From positions 5,027,001 through 5,091,000 of the forward strand of contig NZ_JAQFIL010000001.1 of NCBI RefSeq assembly GCF_029504655.1: a stretch of DNA of 64,000 bases. The letters run 5' to 3'. Source of the stretch: Catalinimonas alkaloidigena (lineage in GTDB: Bacteria > Bacteroidota > Bacteroidia > Cytophagales > Cyclobacteriaceae). Every line of letters starts with the position of its first letter. The stretch's first letter is position 1. The notes beneath the pieces were generated by a model that worked only from the letters and a program-made list of their open reading frames with translations, had not been told where the DNA came from and ran no database searches. Below, in pieces: positions 37,972 to 46,883 of this stretch. A program made the position numbers and the translations under genes.

Positions 37972-39912
37972 TTACTTAAGCTTATAATACTGTGAATAGG
38001 CACCATTTTCATGATGTAGTTTCAACTCCCATACTGTTACTCCCAATTCATTTGTCTCTTGGAAGAGCTCGCATACCATCGCAAAGCTTTCAGTAGACTC
38101 ATCCTGATCAAAGTTGAGCGAAGGCTCACAAGTACTGTGGTACTTTCTGCGTCGTACTGTTGGCGCAAATATGATGGTGTTACCTTCGGTTGACACCTTA
38201 CCACCCACAAACTCTACAGTATAGGACTGACAGCCGCCTACGTCGGTGCTTAGTTCATAGTTCCAGACAAAGTCACTGTTCTCCTGTACGCTGAAGCCTG
38301 TTCCGGGGCGCGGGTTCATATCCCAGGGGCTGTTAGCCCCTCTGAACCAGATACCTGTAGTAGCATCATAAAACTTATCGTCAATAGTATAACTTTGCTG
38401 AAAACTCCAGCTATCTAGCCACTTGCCTTTCAGGACTTCAGAAAGCTCATGATTCTGACTGTCGACGATCTGGTTGTTTTTGCTGCTGAGCCACGCACCG
38501 GGCTCTACATGCAGCGCATCTCCCACATTATAACCCACGAAGCTGTTGGTCAACTTCAACCTGGCTTGCTTGTCGCCTTCCAGCGCTATTCCGCTTGAAA
38601 CTGAGATACCTGGCAATAAAGTACTCCCTGCCCGGGTCAGGTCAATAAAATCCAGCTCGTTCAGTTGGTTAGCAGACTCAATTAAAATTCCTGCCCAATG
38701 TCCGTGATGCTGATCAGCACTGGTGAAAATCACTGGATTAGAAGCGCTGCCTTTGACAGAAATATAAGCCTGCTCTTTCACCATCAGACTCTTGTCCTGC
38801 CCGAAAGCCAGGCTAACTCCTGCTTCTATGTGTAAGCCGCCATAAATTTCAATATTTTTGCTGACCAGATATTCCATTGCCCCCGCAAACCTGCTTATGG
38901 TCATTGCTTCCAGTGGGGGTATGGTGCCTTCAATGATTTCTATGCGAGGATTATGGTTAGACTGATCCAGTTCCGAATTGGCATCCAGCTTACGGGCCAG
39001 GTCCAAGGGTATCGCGATAGGAATATCATTTCCCAGATAGATGCTGCTCCTCATTTCCATATCCGAACCTTTCTCTGCATATAAACCATAGTGTTTGCTA
39101 TGGGTAATTGCAGTATGATTCAGTTTGATGAAGCCGAAATCTTCACCATCTAGTCCTAAGTTTGCAGCGGCTTCCATACCGGGAAGGGCTTCACTCCCAC
39201 CATAAGAAATCTCAGTATAATTCAACGCATTCTCAGGGCTGGGAGAATTAAAAACAATCCCTTTCCAATAGCCTTCGGTCTTTTCTTTTCCGGTAAGCTT
39301 CACCGAATCATCCTCAGTACCTAGCGCTTTCAGATAGCCGGGGGAAGTGACGATCATACCCTGATCGGCTTCAAAGGCAATGGTGACACCTGCTTCTATG
39401 ATCAAGGGGGCTTTTACGGCAATTAAGTCCTTTACCAAGTAGTCAGCTTTTGCAGGTTCAACAAATATATTGGAGAGTACTGTCTCAGTCTCAATATCTT
39501 CCTGAATAATGACTTGCGTTACTGGCTCAGTAGATTCGGAAGTTGCTGTGACCTTTATTTCATCAGCATGTTCGTTACCTATTACATTATACACGGTGAG
39601 TTCAATGTTGTACTCACCAGCCAGGTCAGGAGTAAAAGTAGCTTTTGCTTTGCCCTCATCTACTAAATCTGCCTCACTGCCTTCCGGCTTAGTCAGGATC
39701 GTCCAGACGTATTGATGTGGTTTATCTTTACCGTCCTTTGAGGCCGAGCCATCCAGGCTTACCAAAGTATTTACCTCCACCTGCTGATCGGGGCCTGCCA
39801 CAGCTTTTAACTGAGAAACTGGCTGCGGTTCTTCATTTTCATCCTCTTTCTGACAACTGATCAAAAAGGTAAGCGCCCATATACATGAGCATACAAAAAA
39901 AAGGCGTTTCAT
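37972..39912 (-). CDS. PKD-domain plus right-handed beta-helix lipoprotein (646 aa)
   Basis: This is a surface or periplasmic lipoprotein (lipobox L-I-S-C20). A PKD/REJ-like domain comes first (about 38-128, A-G-P-D-Q-Q-V-E-V-N-T-L-V-S-L-D-G-S-A-S). Long repeats of beta-helix type follow (I-E-A-G-V-T-I-A-F, G-Y-W-K-G-I-V-F, then G-L-H-I-E-A-G-V-S-L-A-F and G-H-W-A-G-I-L-I). The last ~150 residues form a different domain (F-R-G-A-N-S-P-W-D-M) not present in its paralogue at 42019-44070. Enzyme activity is not evident; such repeats are often found in carbohydrate-binding or structural surface proteins. It is transcribed away from the response regulator and closed by the terminator at 37824-37880. 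Confidence 0.85.
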   Translation of the reverse strand: MKRLFFVCSCIWALTFLISCQKEDENEEPQPVSQLKAVAGPDQQVEVNTLVSLDGSASKDGKDKPHQYVWTILTKPEGSEADLVDEGKAKATFTPDLAGEYNIELTVYNVIGNEHADEIKVTATSESTEPVTQVIIQEDIETETVLSNIFVEPAKADYLVKDLIAVKAPLIIEAGVTIAFEADQGMIVTSPGYLKALGTEDDSVKLTGKEKTEGYWKGIVFNSPSPENALNYTEISYGGSEALPGMEAAANLGLDGEDFGFIKLNHTAITHSKHYGLYAEKGSDMEMRSSIYLGNDIPIAIPLDLARKLDANSELDQSNHNPRIEIIEGTIPPLEAMTISRFAGAMEYLVSKNIEIYGGLHIEAGVSLAFGQDKSLMVKEQAYISVKGSASNPVIFTSADQHHGHWAGILIESANQLNELDFIDLTRAGSTLLPGISVSSGIALEGDKQARLKLTNSFVGYNVGDALHVEPGAWLSSKNNQIVDSQNHELSEVLKGKWLDSWSFQQSYTIDDKFYDATTGIWFRGANSPWDMNPRPGTGFSVQENSDFVWNYELSTDVGGCQSYTVEFVGGKVSTEGNTIIFAPTVRRRKYHSTCEPSLNFDQDESTESFAMVCELFQETNELGVTVWELKLHHENGAYSQYYKLK

Positions 39913-40008
39913 TTTATTTGTTTTGGGTTAATCTATATTGTGTCGTGATACGATAGAGTTATTGTTTTTAATGGGTGTCTGTATATGCTCATTTGAACTA
40001 TCACACCC

Positions 40009-40767
40009 TTATATCTGCTCGGAGGGTAATTCAATTTCCTGCTGCAACAAAAGACCTGCACATGCAGCAGCCAGTAAAGACTGCATATCGTCAGACAGGC
40101 TTTGGTTGACCCATACACGTCCTTGATTAAGTAGCTCAACCGCGGCCAATGATTTCCCATCCTGCTGAAACTCAAAACCTACGATATCTCTGCCCCAGCT
40201 TTTTTGCGCTGCAAGCTTACGCACAGGTACAATTTGGATAGGTGCATCTGCGTCGTTACTCAGCAAACCTACATACTTACCATTTTTCCGAAAGTCATCG
40301 GGGTGCATCATCAACATATGCCAGACCACTTGTTCCTGATGGTTATACAGCGTAGCAGCCATCATATCCTTGGTCTGTACAGTAAAAGAAAGCAGCTCTT
40401 CTACTGCGGGTTTAGCTTTGAGCGCAAAACGGTCTACCGGAATTACTAATCCACGCAGCTTATGCGCACTCATCACTGTGAAGCGCTGTCCTTTTTCATC
40501 TTCTATCGTAAAGCTGAATTTCTGTTGTGCGCCCTGTAGCTCGGTTAAAAACAAATCTATACCATAGCTGAAAGTCCATCCTCGTTGTACTCTGTCGGTT
40601 TGGTAGTTACCAAAAGAGAGTCTCTGATTGATGAGCCAGCCTTGTCTGCCTTTTACCGGCATAGGGGTAGCTTCACTGGCGAGAGGCTCCTGTAGCAGCA
40701 TCTGGGGGGTTGTGCAGGCTGCGAGAGACATATATATGCTTAACAGGAGCCAAATTACATTTTTCAT
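40009..40767 (-). CDS. Uncharacterised lipoprotein (252 aa)
   Basis: I do not recognise the family. The signal peptide ends in a clear lipobox (S-L-A-A-C18), so the mature protein of about 235 residues is membrane-anchored. The rest is a mixed alpha/beta soluble domain without known motifs; the segment F-S-F-T-I-E-D-E-K-G-Q-R-F suggests a beta-sandwich, and the C-terminal L-L-A-A-A-C-A-G-L-L-L-Q-Q is a short amphipathic stretch. It lies 96 bp upstream of the PKD/beta-helix lipoprotein gene on the same strand, so the two may be co-transcribed. It is divergent from the orphan response regulator at 41064-41717, which could control both sides. Confidence 0.7.
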   Translation of the reverse strand: MKNVIWLLLSIYMSLAACTTPQMLLQEPLASEATPMPVKGRQGWLINQRLSFGNYQTDRVQRGWTFSYGIDLFLTELQGAQQKFSFTIEDEKGQRFTVMSAHKLRGLVIPVDRFALKAKPAVEELLSFTVQTKDMMAATLYNHQEQVVWHMLMMHPDDFRKNGKYVGLLSNDADAPIQIVPVRKLAAQKSWGRDIVGFEFQQDGKSLAAVELLNQGRVWVNQSLSDDMQSLLAAACAGLLLQQEIELPSEQI

Positions 40768-41063
40768 TCATTTTCAATTTTAATATTGTCGCTCATGACG
40801 ACACACAAAATTGAAGAGAATACAAAGGTCATAGTATACCCTGAAGACGGTGAATTGCCTACCTTTTACACGGTATTTTCAGGGGTAAAATAAAAAAGGA
40901 TTGTCATACTGATTGTCAGATGTGTACGGGATGTACATTAATGACCACAAGAGTGTCCGTAAAAGAACACTTACATTTTGCTAACACTTTGTTTTTGAAG
41001 AATTATCCACACAAAAAGTTTGGCCTTTAATTTGAAAAGAGCTCTTTATCCTGATATAAATGT
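40768..41063. promoter_or_regulatory. Divergent intergenic region between lipoprotein and response-regulator genes
   Basis: This 296-bp gap separates two divergent start codons and must hold promoters in both directions. It is A/T-rich in its right half (40970-41050). A T-T-T-T-T-G near 40990 followed about 17 bp later by A-A-A-G-T-T-T-G resembles a Bacteroidota promoter only loosely. I see no gene in it. Confidence 0.4.
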
Positions 41064-41717
41064 ATGGTAAAGAACTACTTACTCGCAGACGACCATCAAC
41101 TTTTTTTAGATGGACTGCACTCGTTGCTAGCGGAGATGGAGGGTGTAAAAGTGCTGGGAACAGCTACCTCCGGCAAAAAACTTTTAGACAAACTTCGCTC
41201 TTTCCCTTATTGTGATATTGTTATTGTGGATCTCCATATGGCTGATGGTAAGGGAAAATTTGTCAGCCAGGTGATCAAAGAGAACTACCCGCATGTCAAG
41301 GTAGTGGTACTGACCATGAATGATCAGTTGGAAAATATTCGCGAAGCGTTACAGGCAGGCGCGAAAGGTTATATCTTGAAAAACACAGGGAAAACTGAGC
41401 TTCAAATCGCTTTGGAAAAAGTAGCTAATGGAGAGTTTTATCTGAGCCAATCAGTCAGCCAGCTTCTTGCTCAGAATATGCTTAGGTCAAGTGCCTACTC
41501 ACCCTATCGTTCTACAGAGAGTACGCTTACCGAACGTGAAGAGGAAATCTTACGTATGATTGCTGATGAGTACTCCAATCAGGAAATTGCTGAACAGCTT
41601 TTTATCAGCCCCAAAACCGTGGAAACCCACCGGAAAAATCTGATGAAAAAAATTGGTGCAAGGAATTCCCTGGGAATCTATAAGTACGCACTCAAGCACC
41701 AACTGGTCTACGTCTGA
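41064..41717 (+). CDS. NarL/FixJ-type response regulator, orphan (217 aa)
   Basis: This two-domain DNA-binding regulator has a receiver domain with the acidic pair D9-D10, phospho-acceptor D56 (I-V-I-V-D-L-H-M), T84 and K106. A LuxR-type helix-turn-helix follows at about 150-213 (L-T-E-R-E-E-E-I-L, then E-I-A-E-Q-L-F-I-S-P-K-T-V-E-T-H). All key residues are present, so it should be phosphorylated and bind DNA. No histidine kinase gene lies nearby, so its kinase must be encoded elsewhere. It stands between two divergently placed PKD/beta-helix lipoprotein genes, the most obvious candidate targets, and is closed by a strong terminator (41777-41813). Confidence 0.95.
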   Translation: MVKNYLLADDHQLFLDGLHSLLAEMEGVKVLGTATSGKKLLDKLRSFPYCDIVIVDLHMADGKGKFVSQVIKENYPHVKVVVLTMNDQLENIREALQAGAKGYILKNTGKTELQIALEKVANGEFYLSQSVSQLLAQNMLRSSAYSPYRSTESTLTEREEEILRMIADEYSNQEIAEQLFISPKTVETHRKNLMKKIGARNSLGIYKYALKHQLVYV

Positions 41718-41776
41718 AGCCCTTCGTTTTCATGAGGTCTGGATAACTTACCAATACATTTACCCACTTTACAACA

Positions 41777-41813
41777 AAAGCGTGAGCGAAAGATTGCTCA
41801 CGCTTTATTTTTT
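41777..41813 (+). terminator. Intrinsic terminator after the response regulator gene
   Basis: A perfect 11-bp stem (41777-41787 with 41796-41806, A-A-A-G-C-G-T-G-A-G-C and complement) with an 8-nt loop is followed by T-T-T-A-T-T-T-T-T-T. It lies 60 bp beyond the stop codon and isolates the regulator as a single-gene transcript. Confidence 0.9.
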
Positions 41814-42018
41814 GCCCTCATCAAAGTCTTGCACTTAATGCTTTCCTGACGTAGGCTAACAAATATCAGCCGATAAAATACGGTTATCTTCTACCATCAA
41901 AATACCATCAACACGGTAGTACAAATGCCCCTCCTACGGTATTCTAAGCCAAAGCATTACCCACCATATTTGTCATGTGAAAGAACCCCATAAAACAAAG
42001 ACATTAACTCAGATTCAA

Positions 42019-44070
42019 ATGAAACATTTTTTTTTGATGATGCTTCCACTTTTCCTCATTATGGTGAGCTGTGAAGAAGAAGAAACGCCCAAACCCGATA
42101 ACAAACTGGAAGCCAATGCTGGAGCCGATCAGCAGGTGGAGGTAAATTCGCTGGTTACACTGGATGGCTCGGCCTCAAAAGACGGCAATGGCGAAACCTT
42201 TAACTATGCCTGGACCCTCAAAACACAGCCTGCCGCGAGTGAAGCCGAGCTTAAGGATAAAACCGTAGCCAAGCCTACTATTACTCCAGATGCAGCCGGT
42301 GAATATGTCATTGAGCTCAAGATCAGCAATGAGTCTGGCAGCGATACCGATGAGGTAACCATTAAGGTCAGCGCCGCTCCTGATAATACCGCTACCATTA
42401 TTGATGCTGACATTGCTCAGGACAGGGTGCTGAAAAATGTTTTTGAAGACCCCGAACTGCCCGACTATCATGTAAGCGCTATGGTCGCAGTCAATGCCAA
42501 ATTGACGATTGAGCCTGGCGTGGTGATCATTTTTGATGAAGACAAAGGGCTGAAAATCAATGCTGATGGTAAACTGATCGCCGAAGGTACTGAAACGCAA
42601 CTGATCACTTTTACCGGAAAAGAGGCAGAAAGCGGATACTGGGCTGGCATCACTATCCTCAGCAGCAGCACTGACAATGAGATGAGCTACACTGAAGTAA
42701 AATATGCTGGAAGTGAGGCTGTCTATCCAATGTCAAATCCTGCAGCCCTAGGCGTTGCTAAGCAGGGATATCTCAAACTGACAAATTCCACCATTACGTA
42801 TGCTGCAGATCATGGTCTGCTGGTAAGCAATTCCGGCACGATTGACCTCGCTCACAACTACTTTCTCAATAATCCAGGCTTGAACGTGAGCATACCGCTA
42901 GGCCAGGCACACAAAATGGATGCTGAAAGCCGTATTGAAGCTGCTAGCGAAGAACTTAATTATGTGGCGCTGACTGGTGGTTTCCTGGAAGAGGATGAAG
43001 AAGTGAGCTGGGTTAAGCTTTCTAATGGCACCGCTTATAAATTGATAGAAGAAGTAGTGGTTTCGTCCGGACTTAGAATACAAGAAGGCGCACACCTGAG
43101 ATTTAACCCTAATAAATTCTTCAGAATTACGCCTGACGGTTATCTGTATGCCAAAGGCAGCAACAGCCTTCCCATTACGTTTGACATCGCACCTGAAGGA
43201 GGCTTCAGGTGGGGCGGAATTCTCATCCAGTCTTCCAGCCCTGACAACCTGCTGGAGTGGGTAAAAATCATTGATGCCGGTAATGGAATCCCTGCCTACG
43301 GCATGATGCACAGCGCAGCGCTGAGCATAGACAATATCGCCGCTTCCAGGGTCAGTATTAAAAACACCTACATCTCAGGTAGCCGTGGCTATGGTTTATA
43401 CGTTGAGCATGGGGCTAATCTGCTAGCCTTTGCAGACAACAGTTTTGAGCACAATGAGGGCACTGCCCTGGCGCTGCCCATACACGAAATCGGAAAGCTC
43501 AGCGCATCATCAGTAAGCACCAGCGCTAATGGCATGGATGCCATAGAGATCATTGAAGGCTCACTAAAGCTGGATCAGGAAGCAAGCTGGACAGCCATGG
43601 CAGACGGAACCGCTTACTACGTGCCTAAAGAAATCAATATCATGTCAGGCTTGAAGGTGACTCCCGGAGTAAGGCTGAACTTTGGTGCAGACGCACTTAT
43701 GAAAATCAGCCAGGGTTACCTCAATGCAGTGGGCACAGCAGATGCTCCCATCGTATTTACCGGTGCCGAACAGCAAAATGGCTACTGGCAAGGTATCCTG
43801 ATCCAGTCAGGCAGCAGCCAGAATGTGCTGGATTATGCAGAAGTTGCTTATGGGGGTAGCAATGATATGCCCGGCATGGTAAATACCAGAGCGAATATAG
43901 CCGTAGATGCCCTAAACCCTGGTAAGCTGATCGTAATAAACTCATCTATCAGTCATGGCGCTGGCTGGGGTATAGCAGTAGAAACCGGCTGGGGTGCTAC
44001 CATCAATGATGATGTGGAGAGCAGCAACCTCTTTGACGATTTATCACAAGGCAATCTTTATAAGTACTAA
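42019..44070 (+). CDS. PKD-domain plus triple beta-helix-repeat lipoprotein (683 aa)
   Basis: This is a paralogue of the lipoprotein at 37972-39912. The ATG at 42019 precedes a signal peptide with lipobox M-V-S-C; an in-frame GTG at 41977 is possible but adds an unlikely leader. The PKD-like domain (A-G-A-D-Q-Q-V-E-V-N-S-L-V-T-L-D-G-S) is followed by three copies of a repeat of roughly 150-200 residues, each with an I-x-x-G-V-x-x-x-F type turn, an L-x-A-x-G-T segment and a G-Y-W-x-G-I-x-I-x-S-x-S type strand (first copy G-Y-W-A-G-I-T-I, last copy G-Y-W-Q-G-I-L-I). It lacks the extra C-terminal domain of the paralogue. Function is unknown; a surface structural or glycan-binding role is possible. 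The small lipoprotein at 44160 follows after 89 bp. Confidence 0.85.
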   Translation: MKHFFLMMLPLFLIMVSCEEEETPKPDNKLEANAGADQQVEVNSLVTLDGSASKDGNGETFNYAWTLKTQPAASEAELKDKTVAKPTITPDAAGEYVIELKISNESGSDTDEVTIKVSAAPDNTATIIDADIAQDRVLKNVFEDPELPDYHVSAMVAVNAKLTIEPGVVIIFDEDKGLKINADGKLIAEGTETQLITFTGKEAESGYWAGITILSSSTDNEMSYTEVKYAGSEAVYPMSNPAALGVAKQGYLKLTNSTITYAADHGLLVSNSGTIDLAHNYFLNNPGLNVSIPLGQAHKMDAESRIEAASEELNYVALTGGFLEEDEEVSWVKLSNGTAYKLIEEVVVSSGLRIQEGAHLRFNPNKFFRITPDGYLYAKGSNSLPITFDIAPEGGFRWGGILIQSSSPDNLLEWVKIIDAGNGIPAYGMMHSAALSIDNIAASRVSIKNTYISGSRGYGLYVEHGANLLAFADNSFEHNEGTALALPIHEIGKLSASSVSTSANGMDAIEIIEGSLKLDQEASWTAMADGTAYYVPKEINIMSGLKVTPGVRLNFGADALMKISQGYLNAVGTADAPIVFTGAEQQNGYWQGILIQSGSSQNVLDYAEVAYGGSNDMPGMVNTRANIAVDALNPGKLIVINSSISHGAGWGIAVETGWGATINDDVESSNLFDDLSQGNLYKY

Positions 44071-44159
44071 AAATAAAGTGCCTGAAGACCGATACCGACA
44101 GGCGCCCACCAAACCCAAATTTTATTATTCATAATTCATTCAATATTAATCTCAAACCC

Positions 44160-44624
44160 ATGAAAAAGTTAAATGCAATATTATTGTTATCCGCGCTAAT
44201 ACTAACTTCAGCCTGCGAAAAAGATGATGATGAACCCGAAGCTCCAGTAAGCATTAAAACGCAAATGCTTATCGCTCCGAGTTGGAAAACCACTGGCTAC
44301 TATTTGATAGATGTTGAGTCCAGTGAAATATTTGATCTCATAGAAGAAATGCCCTGTTACAAAGACAACTTCCTGAAATTCAACAAAAACGGAAAGTTTG
44401 AGATGAACGAAGGTAGCGACATTTGTGAAGATGAGGAACAAGTTTCCAAAGGTAGCTGGAAATTCAATACTGATGAGTCAAAAATCACATTTACCGATGA
44501 GGATGGCCCGCAAGATGTAGAAATATTAGAACTTTCTGAAGATGAATTTATTTTTGCCATAGATGAAGTCATTGTGGTAGGAGAATCATCCTTTATTGTC
44601 GCTTTTGCCTTTGAAGCTAAGTAA
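44160..44624 (+). CDS. Small lipocalin-like lipoprotein (154 aa)
   Basis: The signal peptide ends in a lipobox (L-T-S-A-C19), followed by an acidic linker (E-K-D-D-D-E-P-E). The mature domain shows the pattern of Bacteroidota lipocalin-like proteins: a W-K-T-T-G-Y-Y start, a paired cysteine segment (P-C-Y-K-D-N-F-L-K-F and I-C-E-D-E), G-S-W-K-F-N-T-D and a closing V-E-I-L-E-L-S-E-D-E-F strand. Two cysteines could form a disulfide. No ligand can be named. It lies 89 bp behind the PKD/beta-helix gene and is probably in the same transcript. Confidence 0.7.
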   Translation: MKKLNAILLLSALILTSACEKDDDEPEAPVSIKTQMLIAPSWKTTGYYLIDVESSEIFDLIEEMPCYKDNFLKFNKNGKFEMNEGSDICEDEEQVSKGSWKFNTDESKITFTDEDGPQDVEILELSEDEFIFAIDEVIVVGESSFIVAFAFEAK

Positions 44625-44824
44625 TATATAGAATCATCAACGCTCATATATAGATACCCCTTTCCACTAGATTGTTTTACTTCGGCCGATGTATCAGGAT
44701 GCCAAAGCAAAAGTCTATGGATTAGGGGTATTTTTTACTAGCCTCTTCCAGCTTCCGCAAAAATTATCACGGGATTTAATAAAAAACATGTCTTATCTAT
44801 TCAGAATCTTTAATAGATTGTGGG

Positions 44825-46603
44825 ATGTTTTTGAAAAGATACCTACAACCTACTACCATCTATCTGTCTGGTGTTTTGCTGTGTGGAAGTTTGCTATACC
44901 AATGCAGCAACCCAAATAATGAATCTGCCGAAAGTGCCATCACTACCGATCCGCAAATGCTCGCACAGGGTGAACAACTTTTTCAGGAAAACTGCTCAGC
45001 CTGTCATAACTTCCGGCAACGAGCCATCGGTCCTGAGCTTTCTGGTGTGACCCGGGAAACGGATGCCGACTGGCTGTTTCACTTCATCCGCAATGCTCCG
45101 GAAATGATAGAGCAGGGTGACCCGCGAGCAGTTCGGTTACATGAAGAATATCAGACCTATATGCCCCCCTTTTCGTCTTTGGATAGTACTGATGTAAAAG
45201 CTATCATCGCTTATCTACATACGCATCAGCCACAGCAGGAGGCTTCCTCTGAGGCAATAGATACTACCAAAGTTCTGGAAGATCCTATTCCGGAAAAAAT
45301 TATGGAGTCCGGCCTGAGTCTCGTAATTGAGGAGGTAGGGCAGGCTCCTGCCACTGCCCAGGAACCCCCGCTGGCCCGCATCAATAAATTGCTTACTATC
45401 AAAACTGACGGGCAGGAACGCATGTTTATCCATGACTTGAATGGGGTGCTTTATGCGTTGGAGAAGGACACATTTCATCCTTTTCTGAACATCAGAAAAG
45501 AAAAACCTGACTTTATCAGCAAGCCTGGCCTGGCTACAGGCTTAGGAAGCTTTGCTTTTCATCCTGAGTTTGAGCAGAATGGCATTTTTTATACCACCCA
45601 CACCGAGCCTCCCGGTACCGCCCCTGCTGACTTTGCCTATGATGATAGCATCAAGGTTACATTACAATGGGTGCTCTGTGAGTGGACAATGGATAATCCA
45701 GAAGCCAGTACTTTTTCCGGAACAAACCGCGAATTATTAAGGGCCAATATGGTGGGCGGTATTCACGGGGTACAGGAAATAGCTTTTAATCCGCTAGCAG
45801 CGTCTGGGGATCCTGACTACGGTATGCTCTATATGAGTACCGGTGATGGCGGTGCGGTACTGGCAGGCTATCCTTTTATCTGTGGAAGCAAAGAGCGTTT
45901 CTGGGGCACCCTAATCCGCATTGACCCACAAGGAAACAATAGCCAGAATGGCCGGTATGGAATTCCGCAGGATAACCCTTTTGTAAACTCAGAAAACCCG
46001 GAAGCGCTGCAAGAGGTTTGGGCTTACGGCTTCCGAAACCCGCACCGTATCTCCTGGGATATGGGAGGAGATCATAAAATGCTGATCACCAATATCGGAC
46101 AAAAAAATATTGAAGCCATTTATCTAGGCGTAGCCGGTGCCAATTATGGATGGGGCAATAGAGAAGGAGCTTTCATGATTGACCCCCAGGGTGATATCAA
46201 CAATGCGTACTCGCTGCCCGAAAATGATGATAAAATGAATTACACTTATCCCGTAGCCCAGTATGACCATGATGAAGGAAGAGCTATTTCGGGCGGCTTT
46301 GTATACCGAGGCGACCTCGTTCCACAGCTCAACGGCAAATATATTTTTGGAGATATTGTAACGGGAAGACTTTTTTGTGTAGAAAGTAATGAACTGGAAT
46401 TAGGCAAGCAGGCTGAAGTCAAGGAGTTAGGCATACAAGTCAATGGAAAAGAAACTAGCTTCAGAGAAGTAACCGACAATAAAAGAGTAGACCTCAGGTT
46501 TGGCATTGGTGCTGAAGAAGAGTTTTATATTTTCACCAAAGCCGATGGTAAAGTGTGGAAGGTCACTAATGTGGCAGGCAACTATATCTCTAAAGCATAT
46601 TAG
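44825..46603 (+). CDS. Cytochrome c-PQQ-type sugar dehydrogenase fusion (592 aa)
   Basis: This is an exported two-domain redox enzyme. After a hydrophobic N-terminal segment comes a class I cytochrome c domain with heme motif C57-S-A-C60-H61 and probable axial M113 (T-Y-M-P-P-F). From about residue 150 follows a six-bladed propeller of the glucose/sorbosone dehydrogenase family, with G-L-G-S-F-A-F-H-P-E-F, G-G-I-H-G-V-Q-E-I-A-F-N-P and F-R-N-P-H-R-I-S-W-D. The family oxidises aldoses or related sugars with PQQ; here electrons would pass straight to the fused cytochrome. The start ATG at 44825 is preceded by a 200-bp gap. It is on the plus strand ahead of a sugar-acid-dehydratase-like gene, which suggests oxidative sugar use. 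Confidence 0.88.
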   Translation: MFLKRYLQPTTIYLSGVLLCGSLLYQCSNPNNESAESAITTDPQMLAQGEQLFQENCSACHNFRQRAIGPELSGVTRETDADWLFHFIRNAPEMIEQGDPRAVRLHEEYQTYMPPFSSLDSTDVKAIIAYLHTHQPQQEASSEAIDTTKVLEDPIPEKIMESGLSLVIEEVGQAPATAQEPPLARINKLLTIKTDGQERMFIHDLNGVLYALEKDTFHPFLNIRKEKPDFISKPGLATGLGSFAFHPEFEQNGIFYTTHTEPPGTAPADFAYDDSIKVTLQWVLCEWTMDNPEASTFSGTNRELLRANMVGGIHGVQEIAFNPLAASGDPDYGMLYMSTGDGGAVLAGYPFICGSKERFWGTLIRIDPQGNNSQNGRYGIPQDNPFVNSENPEALQEVWAYGFRNPHRISWDMGGDHKMLITNIGQKNIEAIYLGVAGANYGWGNREGAFMIDPQGDINNAYSLPENDDKMNYTYPVAQYDHDEGRAISGGFVYRGDLVPQLNGKYIFGDIVTGRLFCVESNELELGKQAEVKELGIQVNGKETSFREVTDNKRVDLRFGIGAEEEFYIFTKADGKVWKVTNVAGNYISKAY

Positions 46604-46883
46604 TGTTATCATTTTGCTTTTGTAAAAAGTAAAAAATTCGTTAATTATAAAGTGACTTAATGCGAGAGGTAAAGCTCAATTGAGCGTTGTAGTTTGTTGG
46701 ATCAATGAGAGTGTCTTTTATTATCAAGCGTACATAAAAAGTCAAAGATTAGATTTTTAGCGATAGCACCCTTAAGAGTTGGCGTTGAATTATGTAGCCC
46801 AAAGGGATATATCAAATTGGTTATGTAGCGAAACCATCCGTCTTTCTGATTTTTTCTATTACTAATATATATAAACCTAAACT

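Noticed and set aside
44080..44103. Hairpin after the plus-strand PKD/beta-helix gene as terminator
   Set aside because: The stem is only five base pairs and no T run follows.
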